A DNA stretch of 64,000 nucleotides from Phytophthora quininea. Its lineage: Eukaryota; Oomycota; Peronosporomycetes; Peronosporales; Peronosporaceae. Below the pieces are notes generated by a model, which had not been told where the DNA came from, made no database searches, and saw nothing but the letters and a program-made list of their open reading frames with translations. The stretch lies in assembly GCA_011947345.1 (NCBI GenBank), contig JAAVTG010000142.1, forward strand, positions 248,001-312,000. Reading direction: 5' to 3'. Both the position numbers and the translations under genes were made by a program. Shown piece after piece: positions 44,679 to 56,212 of this stretch; the first letter of the stretch is position 1; the number at the start of each line of letters is the position of its first letter.

Positions 44679-45797
44679 TTAATTGTCGTCTCGGAGAATG
44701 CAACGCTCTCTGCTTTCGCACAGCAACAGATCCAGCGCACCCGCGATTTGGTCCCATGTTTCAGCGTGGGCGATAGCTTCCGGCAAGTAGCCGAACTTGC
44801 GCTTGATCTCTCCGCGGACGAGTCGCAGATATTGGCGCACTTCAGCAGCAACGAGGCGCAGATTCGTCGCCATGTTTTCGCGGCGCTGCTGCTGGACCAC
44901 AGTCATGTGTTTGGCGTCTGCTACACGTTGCTGAAGCTTCTCGTTAGCCTCGTGCAGCTCGTCGATTTCGCGAGCTTGCTTGGCGTGGTCCTGTGCGAGC
45001 TTCTCAGGTACGCTGCCAGCGCTTTTCACTTGTTCTTGCAGTTGCTTCATCTCTTGACGTTGCTCTTCATATCGCGCAGCTTTACGCTGCTGACGCGCTA
45101 ACGATTTATCGAGATGCTCCTGCAGCCACGTGAGGCACTTGGTCGCTACAACGTCCAGCCCTGCCACCAAGGCTGCCGAATTCTTCGAGATCGAAGGCGA
45201 TGGAGACGACTCGGACTCTTGCTCTAGCTCTCCTTCGGCGTTGTTGCTGGTACGTCGGGAGGCGGCGGGCGTCATCGCTTCGACTGTCTCGGTCTTCAAC
45301 GTTTCCTCGGCGTTGTGATCTCGGTCTTGGTTGCCACCGTCTAACTTTTCACGAAGCGCAACGAGTCGCTCGAGGTGGAGTCGGAATGATTCCCCCAACG
45401 TGGCGAGTTGAGCTTCTGCTTCCTCTGCGCGACACTTTCTCCGCTCGCTTTGGTGCTTCAGTGCTGCGTTTTCGCGCTTGAGGGCTTCCACGCGCTTCTG
45501 AAGCGAGTCACGCTCGCCTTCCAACTCTGTCGTGGCTCGTTCGAGCGCGCCTCGCGTTTGTAAGGAGTTCTCCACAGCTCGAAGCTGTTGCTGCAATTGT
45601 TTAGCGCGCTCGACCTCACGCGCAGCCCGTCGGCGAGCAGGAGCCATCGCGGCCATGTGTGCGACAGCCTTGTCCTTCCACACCAGTAACTCGCGAACTT
45701 CGCTCCTCACTCGCTGATTTTCCTCTTGTAGGAGGAAATTCTCATGCTGAAGCTGCTGGAATGGCTCACAGCCCAGGAAAGCTTCCGCTGCTGCCAT
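44679..45797 (-). CDS. Coiled-coil protein
   Basis: Intact frame. I choose the ATG at 45797 (MAAAEAFLGCEPFQQLQHE). An ATG at 45842 is also in frame. Nearly the whole chain is predicted helical coiled coil with Glu/Gln/Arg heptads (about residues 15-150 and 240-330), split by a Ser/Glu-rich linker (EQESESSPSPSISKN). The C-terminus (YLRLVRGEIKRKFGYLPEAI) is more globular. No enzyme motif. Likely cytoskeletal or centrosomal, by composition only. It converges on the helix-hairpin-helix gene with 50 bp between stops. Confidence 0.7.
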   Translation of the reverse strand: MAAAEAFLGCEPFQQLQHENFLLQEENQRVRSEVRELLVWKDKAVAHMAAMAPARRRAAREVERAKQLQQQLRAVENSLQTRGALERATTELEGERDSLQKRVEALKRENAALKHQSERRKCRAEEAEAQLATLGESFRLHLERLVALREKLDGGNQDRDHNAEETLKTETVEAMTPAASRRTSNNAEGELEQESESSPSPSISKNSAALVAGLDVVATKCLTWLQEHLDKSLARQQRKAARYEEQRQEMKQLQEQVKSAGSVPEKLAQDHAKQAREIDELHEANEKLQQRVADAKHMTVVQQQRRENMATNLRLVAAEVRQYLRLVRGEIKRKFGYLPEAIAHAETWDQIAGALDLLLCESRERCILRDDN

Positions 45798-45889
45798 TTC
45801 AACTCGACGGAGGAGAAATGGCAGCTGGAAAGCCGCTAACACGATCGTTTCACCAAAAGCAGCAACGGACTAATTGGCGACACCAGACA

Positions 45890-46110
45890 GTTATGTGCTC
45901 GTGTGGACGTCGCATCGGACACGTACATGGACTCCACCTTGGCGTTCTCGGTCATCTACCTAGCTGCACCAGTTGTGCGAGAGCAAGTGGTCCACGCGTC
46001 AAGTCCAGCAGCAACTCGGTGCCGCTGTTATCGACGATGCCTTATCGTTCGTGGAGCGTCTTGGCACCCCAGTCAGCCTTGTTCTCCACCGAATCAATTC
46101 CCGCCTCGTA
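45890..46110 (-). pseudogene. DUF89 pseudogene fragment
   Basis: Minus-strand sequence reads GAKTLHER, then VDNSGTELLLDL, and after frame changes pieces matching VDHLLAHNWC and the PMYVSDAT region of the DUF89 genes at 56.2-59.1 kb. Stops and frame changes every 20-30 codons show decay. It is about 200 bp long and 10 kb from the intact copies, in opposite orientation. It probably arose by duplication and partial deletion. Confidence 0.65.
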
Positions 46111-46246
46111 GCAGTCTAGTACGCGTGCAGGCCTGCGAGAAGCCAGGGCGCGTTGTGCGATCACCTCCATTCTTGTGGATCTCGTAGATTGACATTATCT
46201 GAGTCCATTTGGCGTACTAGTATCAGATACTGGTTGAAGTGAAAAT

Positions 46247-48167
46247 ATGCAGACAGACGCGACGCTGGAGACGCTCCGGACGAGTCTGTGCAGCGAGCGC
46301 AAGTGGCGCAACGTGCAGAGCGTTCTCGTGGAGAGCCTCAGGGGGTGGCACGTGTGCTGGAGACGCAGGAGCAGCTAATCCAGACGCTGCAGGGTCGAGT
46401 GGGCGACCTGGAGCGTTTGGGGTCCAATGCGGCGACGGCGGAGCAAGTGACCACGACCGGATTGATGCCCAGCGTCGTGCGATGCGGCTGGAGAAGAAAA
46501 TGGGAGAGAAGGTGGAGAGTGGTGCTAGAAGAGCAGAAGCAGCGGTAGCCAAGGTCAGTGGAGTTAGCTCTAGTTGAGAGAGGGTTGCTGAATGGTGTTC
46601 GTGTGTGCAGCTGGAGCAAAGATGGATGAAGCGGTGCAATGAGATTGAGGAGAGCTTGAGGCAGTTGGCGGGTAGGATGGAGGCGCAGGACGAGAGGGTG
46701 GAGGGTCAGAGACTGAAATTAAAACGACAAATGACTCTGGTCCAAGAGCATACCGCCCAGGAGGAGCGGCTAAGGAATATGTATCAAGATGTGGCGAAAA
46801 AGCAGACACGTTGGAGAGGAAGGTGACCGACCTGGAAGAGAAGAGGGAGACTGCTGTTGTGCCGGTTGGTAAAGAAGTTATGGTGGCGACGCCAGAACCA
46901 CAAGAGCGAGAGATGGTAAGGCTGCGGGAAGACTTTGATACAACAAGCTGACTGGGTGGGTTTTAGGATGCAATTCATGGCACTCTGGCACAGGTCTCAA
47001 AGGAGATAGTAGAGCTGGAGACCAAGTTGGAGAGGAAACTTGCTAGTTGGCGGCAAGAATTGGCGGCAACCATCGGCAAGAAACTTTGCAAGAGTGAGGC
47101 CACAAAGCTTTTAGTCGGAAAATGGACACGAGTATGCAGAGTCGTATTCTTTACTGTTGAAAAAGAAGTCCCACTAACATGTTGTCGTTCTTTGTGGTTG
47201 CAGTGGATGCATGGAAACAGCTTGCGGAGAAAGCGGACAGTGCTCGAGTAGAAGAAGTTGCTGGGACGCTGATGGATAGTATACAGAGGTCTCAACAAAG
47301 CACGATCGATGAGCTGCAGCGATTGCGGAAACTCAGCGAAGGGAAGGTGGACGCGATTGAACTGGCGCAGGTCAAACACAATATGGTCCGCAGTGCTTTA
47401 TATTTGTATGAATAGGCTTGTACTTTTGCTAATATTCTGCAATGGAGCAGCACAATGTGGTGGCCGTAGCAGAGTCAATACAGCACGAACTGACCGCGCT
47501 AAAGCGAGCGACCAACGAGAAGATGAGTGTCATGGATGTGAAAGAATTACTAGGCTCGCAAGCAACTCTGGGCGTCCTACATGAAGCAAGAAAGCAGATT
47601 GAAAGCGCTACTACTGGAGAATTTGCGGGAAAATCGCAACTGGACACAATAGCTCAGCAGGTTCAAGCAATTACACGTCAACTACGCAGCGAGATTTACC
47701 AAGCACGATACGTAAGACTTATCCTGTATGGAGAGAGTGATTTGATTTAACGCGTTCTTCATGGTTTGTTAGATCTGGAAAGATGGCAGGCCCAGCGTAA
47801 AGCAGACGATTCAGTGGAGCGCACAAGTTGTGAACACCAACGCTGACGTATTTCTCTGGCAATTCGGTTCCGATGAAGTGAGACTGCTGTTACCAGGACT
47901 TTATCATCTCCAGGCGGCATTTTTCACGAACTATTCCCCAACAATTCAGGTTCTTGTGAATGGTGAACCAGGCTTTATTTCACGATCTCGATCCGACCCA
48001 AGGCCTCTTCTTCTCAACCTGTTTTGGAGCGACTTCATCACAGTGCCGGTAATGTTGTGGGCTTTGGAATTGATGTTTTCCTCGCTCTCCCTGCGCGTGC
48101 ACTTGTTGCCATCTCGTATGACCTCGATGAGAAAGCTCAAGGGTTTCTGAATTTGCGAAAGCTCTAA
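46247..48167 (+). CDS. Coiled-coil protein with TNF/C1q-like C-terminal domain (multi-exon, frameshifted)
   Basis: A long Glu/Gln/Arg-rich coiled coil from ATG 46247 (MQTDATLETLRTSL) ends in a beta-rich domain at about 47775-48167. The domain has LLLPGLYHLQAAFF, IQVLVNGEP, SAGNVVGFGIDVFLALP and GFLNLRKL, resembling TNF/C1q-type jelly rolls appended to coiled coils in protists. Clear introns: 46554-46610, 46916-46966, about 47370-47446 (before QHNVVAVAES), and about 47713-47773 (before IWKDGRPSV). Another lies near 47115-47212. Frame breaks needing one base occur near 46341-46345, 46445 and 46797-46801, plus likely 47110 and 47960. The exact model is therefore uncertain. Function unknown. Confidence 0.65.
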
Positions 48168-48202
48168 GACCATACGTGGGTCATTTCAACGCCCCTTGTC
48201 AA

Positions 48203-51036
48203 TTAGCATTCCGGATAGTTGGAAGGTCTGTTGGTTCGTGCAGGAGTCATGCGCGAGAGCGACGCTTTCCTTGTGGAGGAGGGCGCTTTTGATACACGAT
48301 TTTTCTTGGACGGAGGCGAATCCTGTGGTGCTTGTTGCTGTGTGTCCAAGCGCGAAGGTTGAGGCGGTTGTGATGCTGCTGCTTTCGGTGAGTGCTGGTT
48401 GCTGGGTAAATCGCTTGTTGATTTTCTTCTGTCTTTCTTTACTAGTGCTTTCTTGGTGGATGGCTGGGGAGCAGGGATCTCTTTTTCAAAGTCGTGTCGA
48501 AGTCGATTTAACATGCGGTCGGAGATGTCGTACTTGTCTGTTTCAGTGCCCACATAGTCCGGGTCCATAAGCCGAGGCTACGAAAAGGTATTTAGGCACT
48601 CAGGTGACTACCGCAAGCCATAAGCACTAACTCACCGCATACTCCTGAATGTCGTAAAATAGCCGAGGAATTTCATCGAAAGAGCTGGCCAGAATTGGCC
48701 GCTGTAGCTCCGCCAATATCACGAGGGCCGTCTGGAAGATTTGCTTCCAGCCCTTACACAAGAACCCCTCGAAAACACGCACCACTACATCGTAAGAGAG
48801 CGCTTCCATATTGGTGAAGAGCGTCATGAACCACCTGGCACGGCGCCAAGAAGACACGTTAGCTTCTAATGAGGTCGTCCTTGAAAAATATATATCCTTA
48901 CCCCGTAGCGACGATGCTAATAGGAAAATCGATGACCTCAAAGTGATCGGACAACGGCCGAAGATGGATGCGCAAAAGGCGGTCCAACTACACGAGCAGG
49001 AAAACAGGTCAGTTCACCAGCCGTCCAAACTCGAGATTTTCGAGCCATACCTGAAAGCAGCGTAAACTGAGGTGCGGCAGCCCAGCACCATAAAGCCGTT
49101 CAAGCTCAAAACGTGGCGATGCAAGCAAACTAACCAACAGCCAGAAGGCACGGCCTTCGTGCCAACCGCTCACAGCAAGCAGTAGTGCAGCAACGTGGTC
49201 CATCCCCTGGCAGTACCCGACCTCAGTGTCCACGTTGGCACATGCACGAAGAACATTTTGCAGTGCCGTCCGTCGTTTCTCCACGGGAATTGGAAATCTG
49301 TTTGAGTCGCGAGCGGAACGAGGCGTACGGGTAAAACTTGCTCGATGCTGTCGTCGAGCTGATACACCAAATGTACGAGCGACGTCAAGACGGATTTGTT
49401 CTTCCCACTCGGACGCCGGACCGCTCTCGCACTGCGTTGAAATTAATTCGTACGCCTTCTCCAGCTCTGCAGGGGTTGGTTCGGGTGTCAACGTTGTGCT
49501 GTCAACCGATGGAAGTGGCTGCTCCCATAATTGGCGCATTGCAGCGACTGGCGTCTCATTTGCGTCCGAGTCTTCGGTGTCCGACCCCGACGACGTATCG
49601 AGTCTTGTCCGCACCACTTCCGCCAAATCGGTGACGTAAGCTAGCGTTCGAGGTTCCTTTAAACATTCTTCCTGCCAGCGCACAGCAATACTCGTGTCTT
49701 GCAGTATTTTGATGCACGTGGGTAGTGCTATTTGTGTGAGGCTGCTGCTTCGAGAACGCGCCCGTGGATGCAGACCATCCGAGACGGCCTGCAATGCCTC
49801 CCGATCCTCCGGTGTGAGGAAACTATCCGTCAGTCGTATCATGACGCTCCAGTCGTCGCCTCTTTCTGTCTGTTCGAGATGAGAGGAGATGTTGTCGGTT
49901 GGTCTCTCCATGTCCACAGCTTCTCGCAATGCTGCTATAGTAGCATCCATCTTGTCAAGAACCCTGTGAGCGCGGACTTGTGCCATCTTAAAGCTCATCG
50001 TCAGTTGGCGATGGGCGTGCGCAAGTTGATTTGACGAGTCAACCGAAGTCTGCGTTGGGGCGAAACGATACGCTGCAGGTGCCGCCGGCAGTTCCATTGC
50101 CATCGCTGTAGAGCCCAAAGGAGACCCACCGTGTTGTTTCTGAATTGCTTCGTCGAGGGCTTGAACGTCACATCCAGCATCAATGGCCAGTGCTCGCAAC
50201 TCACGTTCTTCCTCCTGCTTGGCAGCCAAAGTCTGCTTCGCTGTAGCAAGAACGTCGCGGATCTGCTGCTCTAGCTCTTGGTTTTCTCTCGTAATGCGCT
50301 TGGCCTCACGAAGTTGCTGTGCACGGTATGCTGCCTGGTAGCATGGCCGACACACTCGTTGGGGTCGCAGAGGCGCTCCTGGACACAGAGCGAGCTCCAA
50401 CGTGTGAGAACAGCAGCGAGTGCAAAAGATCATGAAGCACAGGCGGCAGTGGTGGCGACGCTCACGCAAGGAGAACGTGGTGTAGCACTGCGGGCAGTGC
50501 GTCGCAGTCGAGTCGTCTTCCCAAAATCGATCCACACTTGCCACCGGGTGGTCCGGCGCCGGATCGTCCCAGCCAGGCAAGATCTTGTCCACCGCAGCAA
50601 TGTAAGCACTCATGGCCGCTTCCCGACCCGCCCCTTCACTTTCACTCTCGCTGCATTCGTCCCAGTGCCGCCTAACCAAAACAATAAACATATTAAACAG
50701 GACTCAGACGCTTCTCTACCATCAGGACAATCGCCTCACATGACTGCACTTGGCCCGACGATCCCCCGCACAGCGTAAAGACCCCGAAGAAGCCTCCAGT
50801 GTGCGTGTAGCTCGCCACGTGTGAGCCGTCCTTTCTCGCCGCTGGTTCTCCACCGGACCCTGCTCCACAAAGGACTGCAGGCCAAGCAGCCGCGGCTCCT
50901 GCTCCTGCAGCGCGCGGATCACGAACGGATCCACGGCGCGTGCCGAGCCATTGTGGAACTTGTTGAGCACCGAGTCCACCAGCGCACTCGCCCGCGCGTA
51001 CTTGGCTGTCAGCGAGCCTCGACCCTTGCTGCTCAT
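48203..51036 (-). CDS. FYVE-TBC domain protein, predicted Rab GTPase-activating protein (5 exons)
   Basis: Model complement(join(48203-48577, 48636-48834, 48902-48987, 49018-50671, 50819-51036)), 843 aa and frame-consistent throughout. Exon 1 (MSSKGRGSLTAKYARASALV) is joined by a 147-nt intron to RHWDECSESE. A FYVE finger follows (CPQCYTTFSLRERRHHCRLC), then a coiled coil. The TBC domain begins near IRLDVARTFG (catalytic Arg finger) and has VGYCQGMDHVAALLL (catalytic Gln). It continues across introns through DHFEVIDFPISIVATG and WFMTLFTNMEALSY. The tail is Lys/Ser/Pro-rich. One inferred intron (48988-49017) is only 30 nt. It removes two in-frame stops. Predicted role: switching off a Rab on PI3P-positive endosomes. 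Confidence 0.85.
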
Positions 51037-51152
51037 CGCTAGTCCTCAACTGAGCTAAGCACCGGCAGGGGGCAACCATGGCATCCGTTTTTACACGCTT
51101 GGCGACCTTTCGAGATCTTTTCACTTAAACGACCCCCAGCCAGCGCAACACC

Positions 51153-52750
51153 ATGCGCAGCCGAAGCCCCGTGCAGGCGGACGCTGCCATCGACATGGAC
51201 GAGAACTCTCCACTGCTGGCGTCCGGCGGCCTCTCGCTCAACTACAACTCGGACTCGGCCGTGTACGACCGTAAGGACGAGGACGGCAACGGCTCCAGGC
51301 GCTTCTTCGGCGCAGACGACAGCAGTGACAGCGAGAACGAAGACATCAGCGACCTGGACCGCCAGTTCTCGCCCACGAGCTACCGCCAGGCGTCGGACTT
51401 CCGCCAGATCCCGAGGGCCAACTGGAACGGACTGGGCAGGAGCAAGTTCAAGCGAGGAGCGCCTAAGCCGCTGCCGGCGCCTGGCACCGTGAGCCACACG
51501 ACCAGGCGCTCCAGGATGCGGACCATCAAGAAGCAGCTGAGGGAGCCTGTGAGCGCCCCCAAGCTGCGAGTCTCGGCCTATTGCACCTGCGACCAGCTGC
51601 AGCTCTTCAAACTGCTCAAATGGCTCGAGAGAGTCGAGACGGGGCAACTGCCGGGAGGAGAACTGCACCCTGACGGATGGCACCACAAAATGTACATGGG
51701 CGCGATCCATTCCAGTTGTGCCCCGGCGCCAGATATGGCGTATGTATATGTAGCTGCTCTTGTGTGGGTCGAGTTTGGTTCTGATGTGGATTGGGCCTTT
51801 GTGCTAATTGACAGAGAGGGAACGCCAGTGCCGTATCAGCAGAAGGACGCGTTTTACTTTGCGTACGGTGGGCGTTTGAGATCACTGCTGGCAATGTTTG
51901 GTTATTAATTATTATTGTTGGTGGTTGTAGGACGGGTTGCGCGGTGTTCTGGGGACTGACAAGAGCAGAGGAGCAGGCGCATTTGGTTGCGCTGGGGACA
52001 TTTTCAGTGGGCCCTGTCAAACAGGTCGAGGTGGAAGACATGGACTACACGTACGGCGACGCGAGTCTCATTTGCAACGATGCGATCACACTGAGCAGCA
52101 ATCGCGCGTCGGAAAAGCTCGCCGTGTCCTTCGCCATGGCCCAGTCTTCGAAGCTGGATGTGTTTGAGGAGCGAGTAGAAGATACCATCCGCGAGACCAA
52201 GCACGTGCCCCAGAATTTGGCAGCTACGGGATCGATCCAGTACTCGCAGAGCGACATTTCAAAACTCATTGGACGGTTATTCATCGAGGTGCGTGGCCCC
52301 CAAAAGATGTAGATCCTGCTTTGAAGTAGAAAATTGTCGGTTGATGCAGAGTTGTTTTCGTGTGCAGCGGAGTGATGTGAACCTCAATTCTGACATGCTG
52401 GACGAACCAGACTTCTTCTGGGAAGACGACGAGTACGAGCCGTTGTACAAGAAGGTGATGAAGTATCTGAGTGTGGATAATCGCGTGCAGATTTTGAACA
52501 CGCGCTTGGACATTCTTCGCGAGCTGTACGTGCTCAATGTTGGCAATGTGTCTAGCATACTCGACCTGAGGTGGTCTTTATTTTGTGCAGGCTTGACGTG
52601 CTGAGCCAGCAGCTTGCGCACCAGCATGACACGAAACTGGAGATGATTGTGATTTGGCTCATTGTGGCTGAGGTTGCCGTGCAGGTTGTATGGAATATTC
52701 TCATTAAGGACATCCTCGGGTTCTTCCCGCACTCGGACACGTCAGACTAG
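51153..52750 (+). CDS. RMD1/DUF155-family membrane protein (5 exons)
   Basis: Model join(51153-51739, 51815-51862, 51931-52288, 52368-52525, 52591-52750), 436 aa, no frameshift. The N-terminal third is acidic then basic and disordered. The DUF155 core follows: SAYCTCDQLQLFKLLKWLE, then after the second intron TGCAVFWGLTRAEE (family FxxGxxVFWG motif), SSNRASEKLAVSFAMAQSSK, EPDFFWEDDEYEPLY and ILNTRLDILRELLDVLSQQL. A C-terminal hydrophobic helix (MIVIWLIVAEVAVQVVWNIL) anchors it. Yeast Rmd1 and human RMND1 relatives act in meiosis or the mitochondrial inner membrane. No clear mitochondrial presequence is visible here, so location is uncertain. Confidence 0.85.
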
Positions 52751-52846
52751 ATGATATTGTGCTGTTTACTTACTCAACGTGCAGGTGAGTTAGTCGATCG
52801 TGCTTTCAGAATACAATTCGTCTAGCCTGTTTCCTCGGATAAATAA

Positions 52847-53969
52847 CTATTTCGGCGGCATGCCCAGTGCTCGCATGGGAACTTTGTTGATCTTGCGCCG
52901 CACTTGTTGCATTTGTGCGATGACTCGACGCGCACCACGGCTGCGACTGCGCGCACTCATCGAGAGCAATGCGTCTTTATCGTCCCTATCGGATGACATG
53001 ATCGACGCGTTCGAGTGCTGGCGCTCGAGGCTCTTGCGCGCGAGGTGGTCGCGGGTGAAGCGCTGGATTTGACTCGCTGCAACGTCGCGCTGACGCAGCG
53101 CTTCCTGCTCTCGATCGATCTCCTTTTGCCGTCGCGTCTCCTCAGCTTTATCAATTGCCGCTTGGCATGCTCTCGACTGAGGAAGTTGCGAACGATGTGC
53201 TGAATTTTGACGGCAAAGCCGTCCTGCTTCTCTCGCCGTCGCGCTTCCACGATCTGCTTGGCGAGGCGAACGCGAGCCCGAGCTCGACTGGCCTGTTGGA
53301 TGCATAGCGCTGCCTCCGTGTCGCGCTGCAGTTTTTCGTCGGCTATAACTCGCCGTGTAAGATACCCTCGCACAACCGCCTGCATCTGAGTCACCGCCGC
53401 GCGCAGCACCTCCATCTCTCGACGTCGCCGTTCGCGCTCCACCTTGCGCTGCTCCTTCTTCTCTTCCAGCACTTGCTGCAGCTCGGTGTACTTGACGCGC
53501 ATCTGTCTGGTCCTGGCTGCCATCTTGACCTGCCACTTCTCGGCGCGTCGGTGACTGTTGTCGAGCGACAGCAGGCTGCTGTCCGTGAAGGTGCCCGCGA
53601 TGAACTCCTTGGTGAAGCCTGCAGGCCGCGCGTGCTTGGGGCAGCTCAGCGCCACGTCCTGGAAGTCCAGATAGCGGCCGTAGTCGTAGCCCGTCGTGGT
53701 GCGGTACAGCGGGTGGCTGGGCGTCCTTGCCGCCATGTCCATCGTGCCTAGCAAGCGGATCTCGCGCGCGGCTGGCAGGCCGCCGCCGCACAGTCGGGGA
53801 GCGTCACGCGATCGGGCGCGTTGTTACTGCGCTGGATGGCGGTGCGCGGCGCCAGGCCGTAGCTGTTGAGCGCAAGCATGGACTCGGTCTGCAGCAGCGG
53901 AAGGCGAGCTGGGGCAACGAAGCGCATCACAGGGTCGGCAGCATCAGGACTTGAAGTTGCTGTAGCCAT
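52847..53969 (-). CDS. IQ-motif (calmodulin-binding) protein (frameshifted twice)
   Basis: Predicted calmodulin-binding cytoskeletal protein. From ATG 53969 it begins MATATSSPDAADPVMRF. After a break near 53765-53785 it continues TPSHPLYRTTTGYDYGRY and a basic coiled coil (about 53520-53400). Four IQ motifs follow: MQAVVRGYLTRR, CIQQASRARARVRLA, VKIQHIVRNFLSR, and SQIQRFTRDHLARKSL. A break near 53145-53165 separates the last two. The Arg/Lys-rich end reads RRKINKVPMRALGMPPK. Both breaks fit one missing base. It shares an upstream region of about 480 bp with the divergent EF-1alpha gene. Confidence 0.78.
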
Positions 53970-54362
53970 CTTATCTTATGGCTACAGCGACTTTTTATTG
54001 GTTGAAATTTTTACTTCATCTTGGGCTCACAGGCTGATGGAGCCGCAACGAGCGCCACGAGAGCGCGCTGTGCGGCGAGGCATTCCATGCTGCAGCATCC
54101 TGGTGGTGAACGCGAACATGCTTCCTCCAGGAAGAGCACTTGCCATCGCCGATGCGAGTGTCAGTCGTCGCGGCTGCGGCATACAAATCCCAAGATAATC
54201 GGCGTCTATCTCCCCACAAAACCACTGGCTGGAACGCCCTCTGCGGCGATTGGCTGAAATCCGTTTCACCCCGCCTCTCGTGGCACCTCCATCCCCAACC
54301 GACTCGCCGCCATTCAAAAGATCCGGGATATCCTCACCACTCTCCAAGTTTCTTTGAAGAAG

Positions 54363-54438
54363 GTAGGCTAGCTGCGCGCCCTCGCCTCGTTCCCTCTGTG
54401 TTGGCCGGAGGCTCACGCTTTTGTTTGCTTTGCTACAG
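54363..54438 (+). other. Intron in the 5' untranslated region of EF-1alpha
   Basis: A GTAGGC donor at 54363 follows a GAAGAAG exon end. A pyrimidine-rich TTTGCTACAG acceptor ends at 54438, 7 bp before the start codon. Leader introns are common in elongation-factor genes and can raise expression. Position and consensus support it. No transcript is available here. Confidence 0.6.
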
Positions 54439-54445
54439 TAACACC

Positions 54446-55777
54446 ATGGGCAAGGAAAAAGTTCACATCTCGCTGGTCGTGATCGGCCACGTCGACGCCG
54501 GCAAGTCGACCACCACGGGCCACTTGATCTACAAGTGCGGCGGTATCGACAAGCGTACCATCGAGAAGTTCGAGAAGGAGGCCGCCGAGCTGGGCAAGAC
54601 CTCGTTCAAGTACGCCTGGGTGCTGGACAACCTCAAGGCCGAGCGTGAGCGCGGTATCACGATCGACATTGCCCTGTGGAAGTTCGAGTCCCCCAAGTAC
54701 TTCTTCACGGTCATTGACGCCCCTGGCCACCGTGACTTCATCAAGAACATGATCACGGGCACGTCGCAGGCCGACTGCGCCATCCTGGTGGTGGCCTCCG
54801 GTGTGGGCGAGTTCGAGGCTGGTATCTCCAAGGAGGGCCAGACCCGCGAGCACGCTCTGCTGGCCTTCACGCTGGGCGTGAAGCAGATGATCGTGGCCAT
54901 CAACAAGATGGACGACTCGTCGGTCATGTACTCGCAGTCCCGCTACGAGGAGATCAAGAACGAGGTCACCACGTACCTGAAGAAGGTGGGCTACAAGCCG
55001 GCCAAGATCCCGTTCGTGCCCATCTCTGGCTGGGAGGGAGACAACATGATTGAGCGCTCCACCAACATGCCGTGGTACAAGGGCCCGTTCCTGCTCGAGG
55101 CCCTCGACAACCTCAACGCGCCCAAGCGCCCGGTCGACAAGCCGCTGCGTCTGCCCCTCCAGGATGTGTACAAGATCGGCGGTATCGGCACGGTACCGGT
55201 CGGCCGTGTCGAGACGGGTGTGATCAAGCCCGGCATGGTCGCTACCTTCGGCCCTGTGGGTCTGTCGACGGAAGTCAAGTCCGTTGAGATGCACCACGAG
55301 TCTCTGCCTGAGGCTGTGCCCGGCGACAACGTCGGCTTCAACGTCAAGAACGTGTCGGTCAAGGAGCTGCGTCGTGGCTTCGTCGCTTCGGACTCGAAGA
55401 ACGACCCCGCCAAGGGCACGCAGGACTTCACCGCCCAGGTGATTGTGCTGAACCACCCCGGCCAGATCGGCAACGGCTACTCGCCGGTGCTCGACTGCCA
55501 CACGGCCCACGTTGCCTGCAAGTTCAAAGAGATCACGGAGAAGATGGACCGTCGTTCGGGCAAGGTGCTCGAGACGGCCCCCAAGTTCGTCAAGACTGGT
55601 GACGCCTGCATGGTCATCCTGGAGCCGTCGAAGCCCATGACCGTCGAGTCGTTCCAGGAGTACCCGCCCCTGGGCCGTTTCGCCGTGCGTGACATGCGCC
55701 AGACCGTGGCCGTCGGTGTCATCAAGTCGGTGACCAAGAAGGACGCCTCGGCCAAGGGTGCTGCCAAGAAGAAATAA
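54446..55777 (+). CDS. tef1: Translation elongation factor 1-alpha
   Basis: GTPase that delivers aminoacyl-tRNA to the ribosome. Intact, intronless, 443 aa, the usual length. G1 GHVDAGKST, switch region [11 protein letters not shown]3 DAPGHRDF, G4 NKMD and G5 SGWEGDN are all present. Domain 2 starts near [19 protein letters not shown] and domain 3 near [12 protein letters not shown]. The Lys-rich C-terminus (GAAKKK) is normal. Codon use is strongly GC-ending (GCC, AAG, CTG), as expected of a highly expressed gene, and stronger than in neighbours. The start is fixed by the universal MGKEKVHI beginning. A leader intron precedes it. This is the best marker in the window for species identification. 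Confidence 0.98.
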   Translation: MGKEKVHISLVVIGHVDAGKSTTTGHLIYKCGGIDKRTIEKFEKEAAELGKTSFKYAWVLDNLKAERERGITIDIALWKFESPKYFFTVIDAPGHRDFIKNMITGTSQADCAILVVASGVGEFEAGISKEGQTREHALLAFTLGVKQMIVAINKMDDSSVMYSQSRYEEIKNEVTTYLKKVGYKPAKIPFVPISGWEGDNMIERSTNMPWYKGPFLLEALDNLNAPKRPVDKPLRLPLQDVYKIGGIGTVPVGRVETGVIKPGMVATFGPVGLSTEVKSVEMHHESLPEAVPGDNVGFNVKNVSVKELRRGFVASDSKNDPAKGTQDFTAQVIVLNHPGQIGNGYSPVLDCHTAHVACKFKEITEKMDRRSGKVLETAPKFVKTGDACMVILEPSKPMTVESFQEYPPLGRFAVRDMRQTVAVGVIKSVTKKDASAKGAAKKK

Positions 55778-56212
55778 GTTTAGTTATGCGGTGTGCTACA
55801 TGCGTAGGTTTTGGCTTCCCTGCGGGAGCTGCTTCACACTCATCGATGAACGGAGAGTCCGAGTTGGTTAGGAAGTGGCGCGTTCGTCGTGCGTGACGCT
55901 TTGATAATACAATGGAGACGTTTGTCAGCCAGTTTGCTTCGAGTTGTGCTTGTTTCTGGTGGTGGTGCGTTGATGTGGAGGATAGTGTTTTTTTTTTCTC
56001 TCACTTAGCAGGGCATCTCAGAGAGGCGAGGAGAGAGCAGCGGCAACAACGCGGTGGAATTCAAGCGCACTTGAATCTCTCTTCGATTATGTGTGTTGGC
56101 TCGGAAATGATGTTTATGCAGCAAGCAATCAACTTGGTGTGGCTCCTGGAAAAATAACTGGTCCGCTCACTCTCGCAATTCCCTCGGCAGGATCAAGGCG
56201 TCAAGAAACCCC
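55778..56212. other. EF-1alpha 3' region and promoter of first DUF89 gene
   Basis: About 430 bp. A poly-T run lies at 55988-55998. Short frames have no domain. Nothing else recognised. Confidence 0.35.

Noticed and set aside
54413..55510. Long minus-strand frame opposite EF-1alpha
   Set aside because: A 365-codon antisense frame produced by strong GC3 codon bias. It is Val/Leu/His-rich without a domain.
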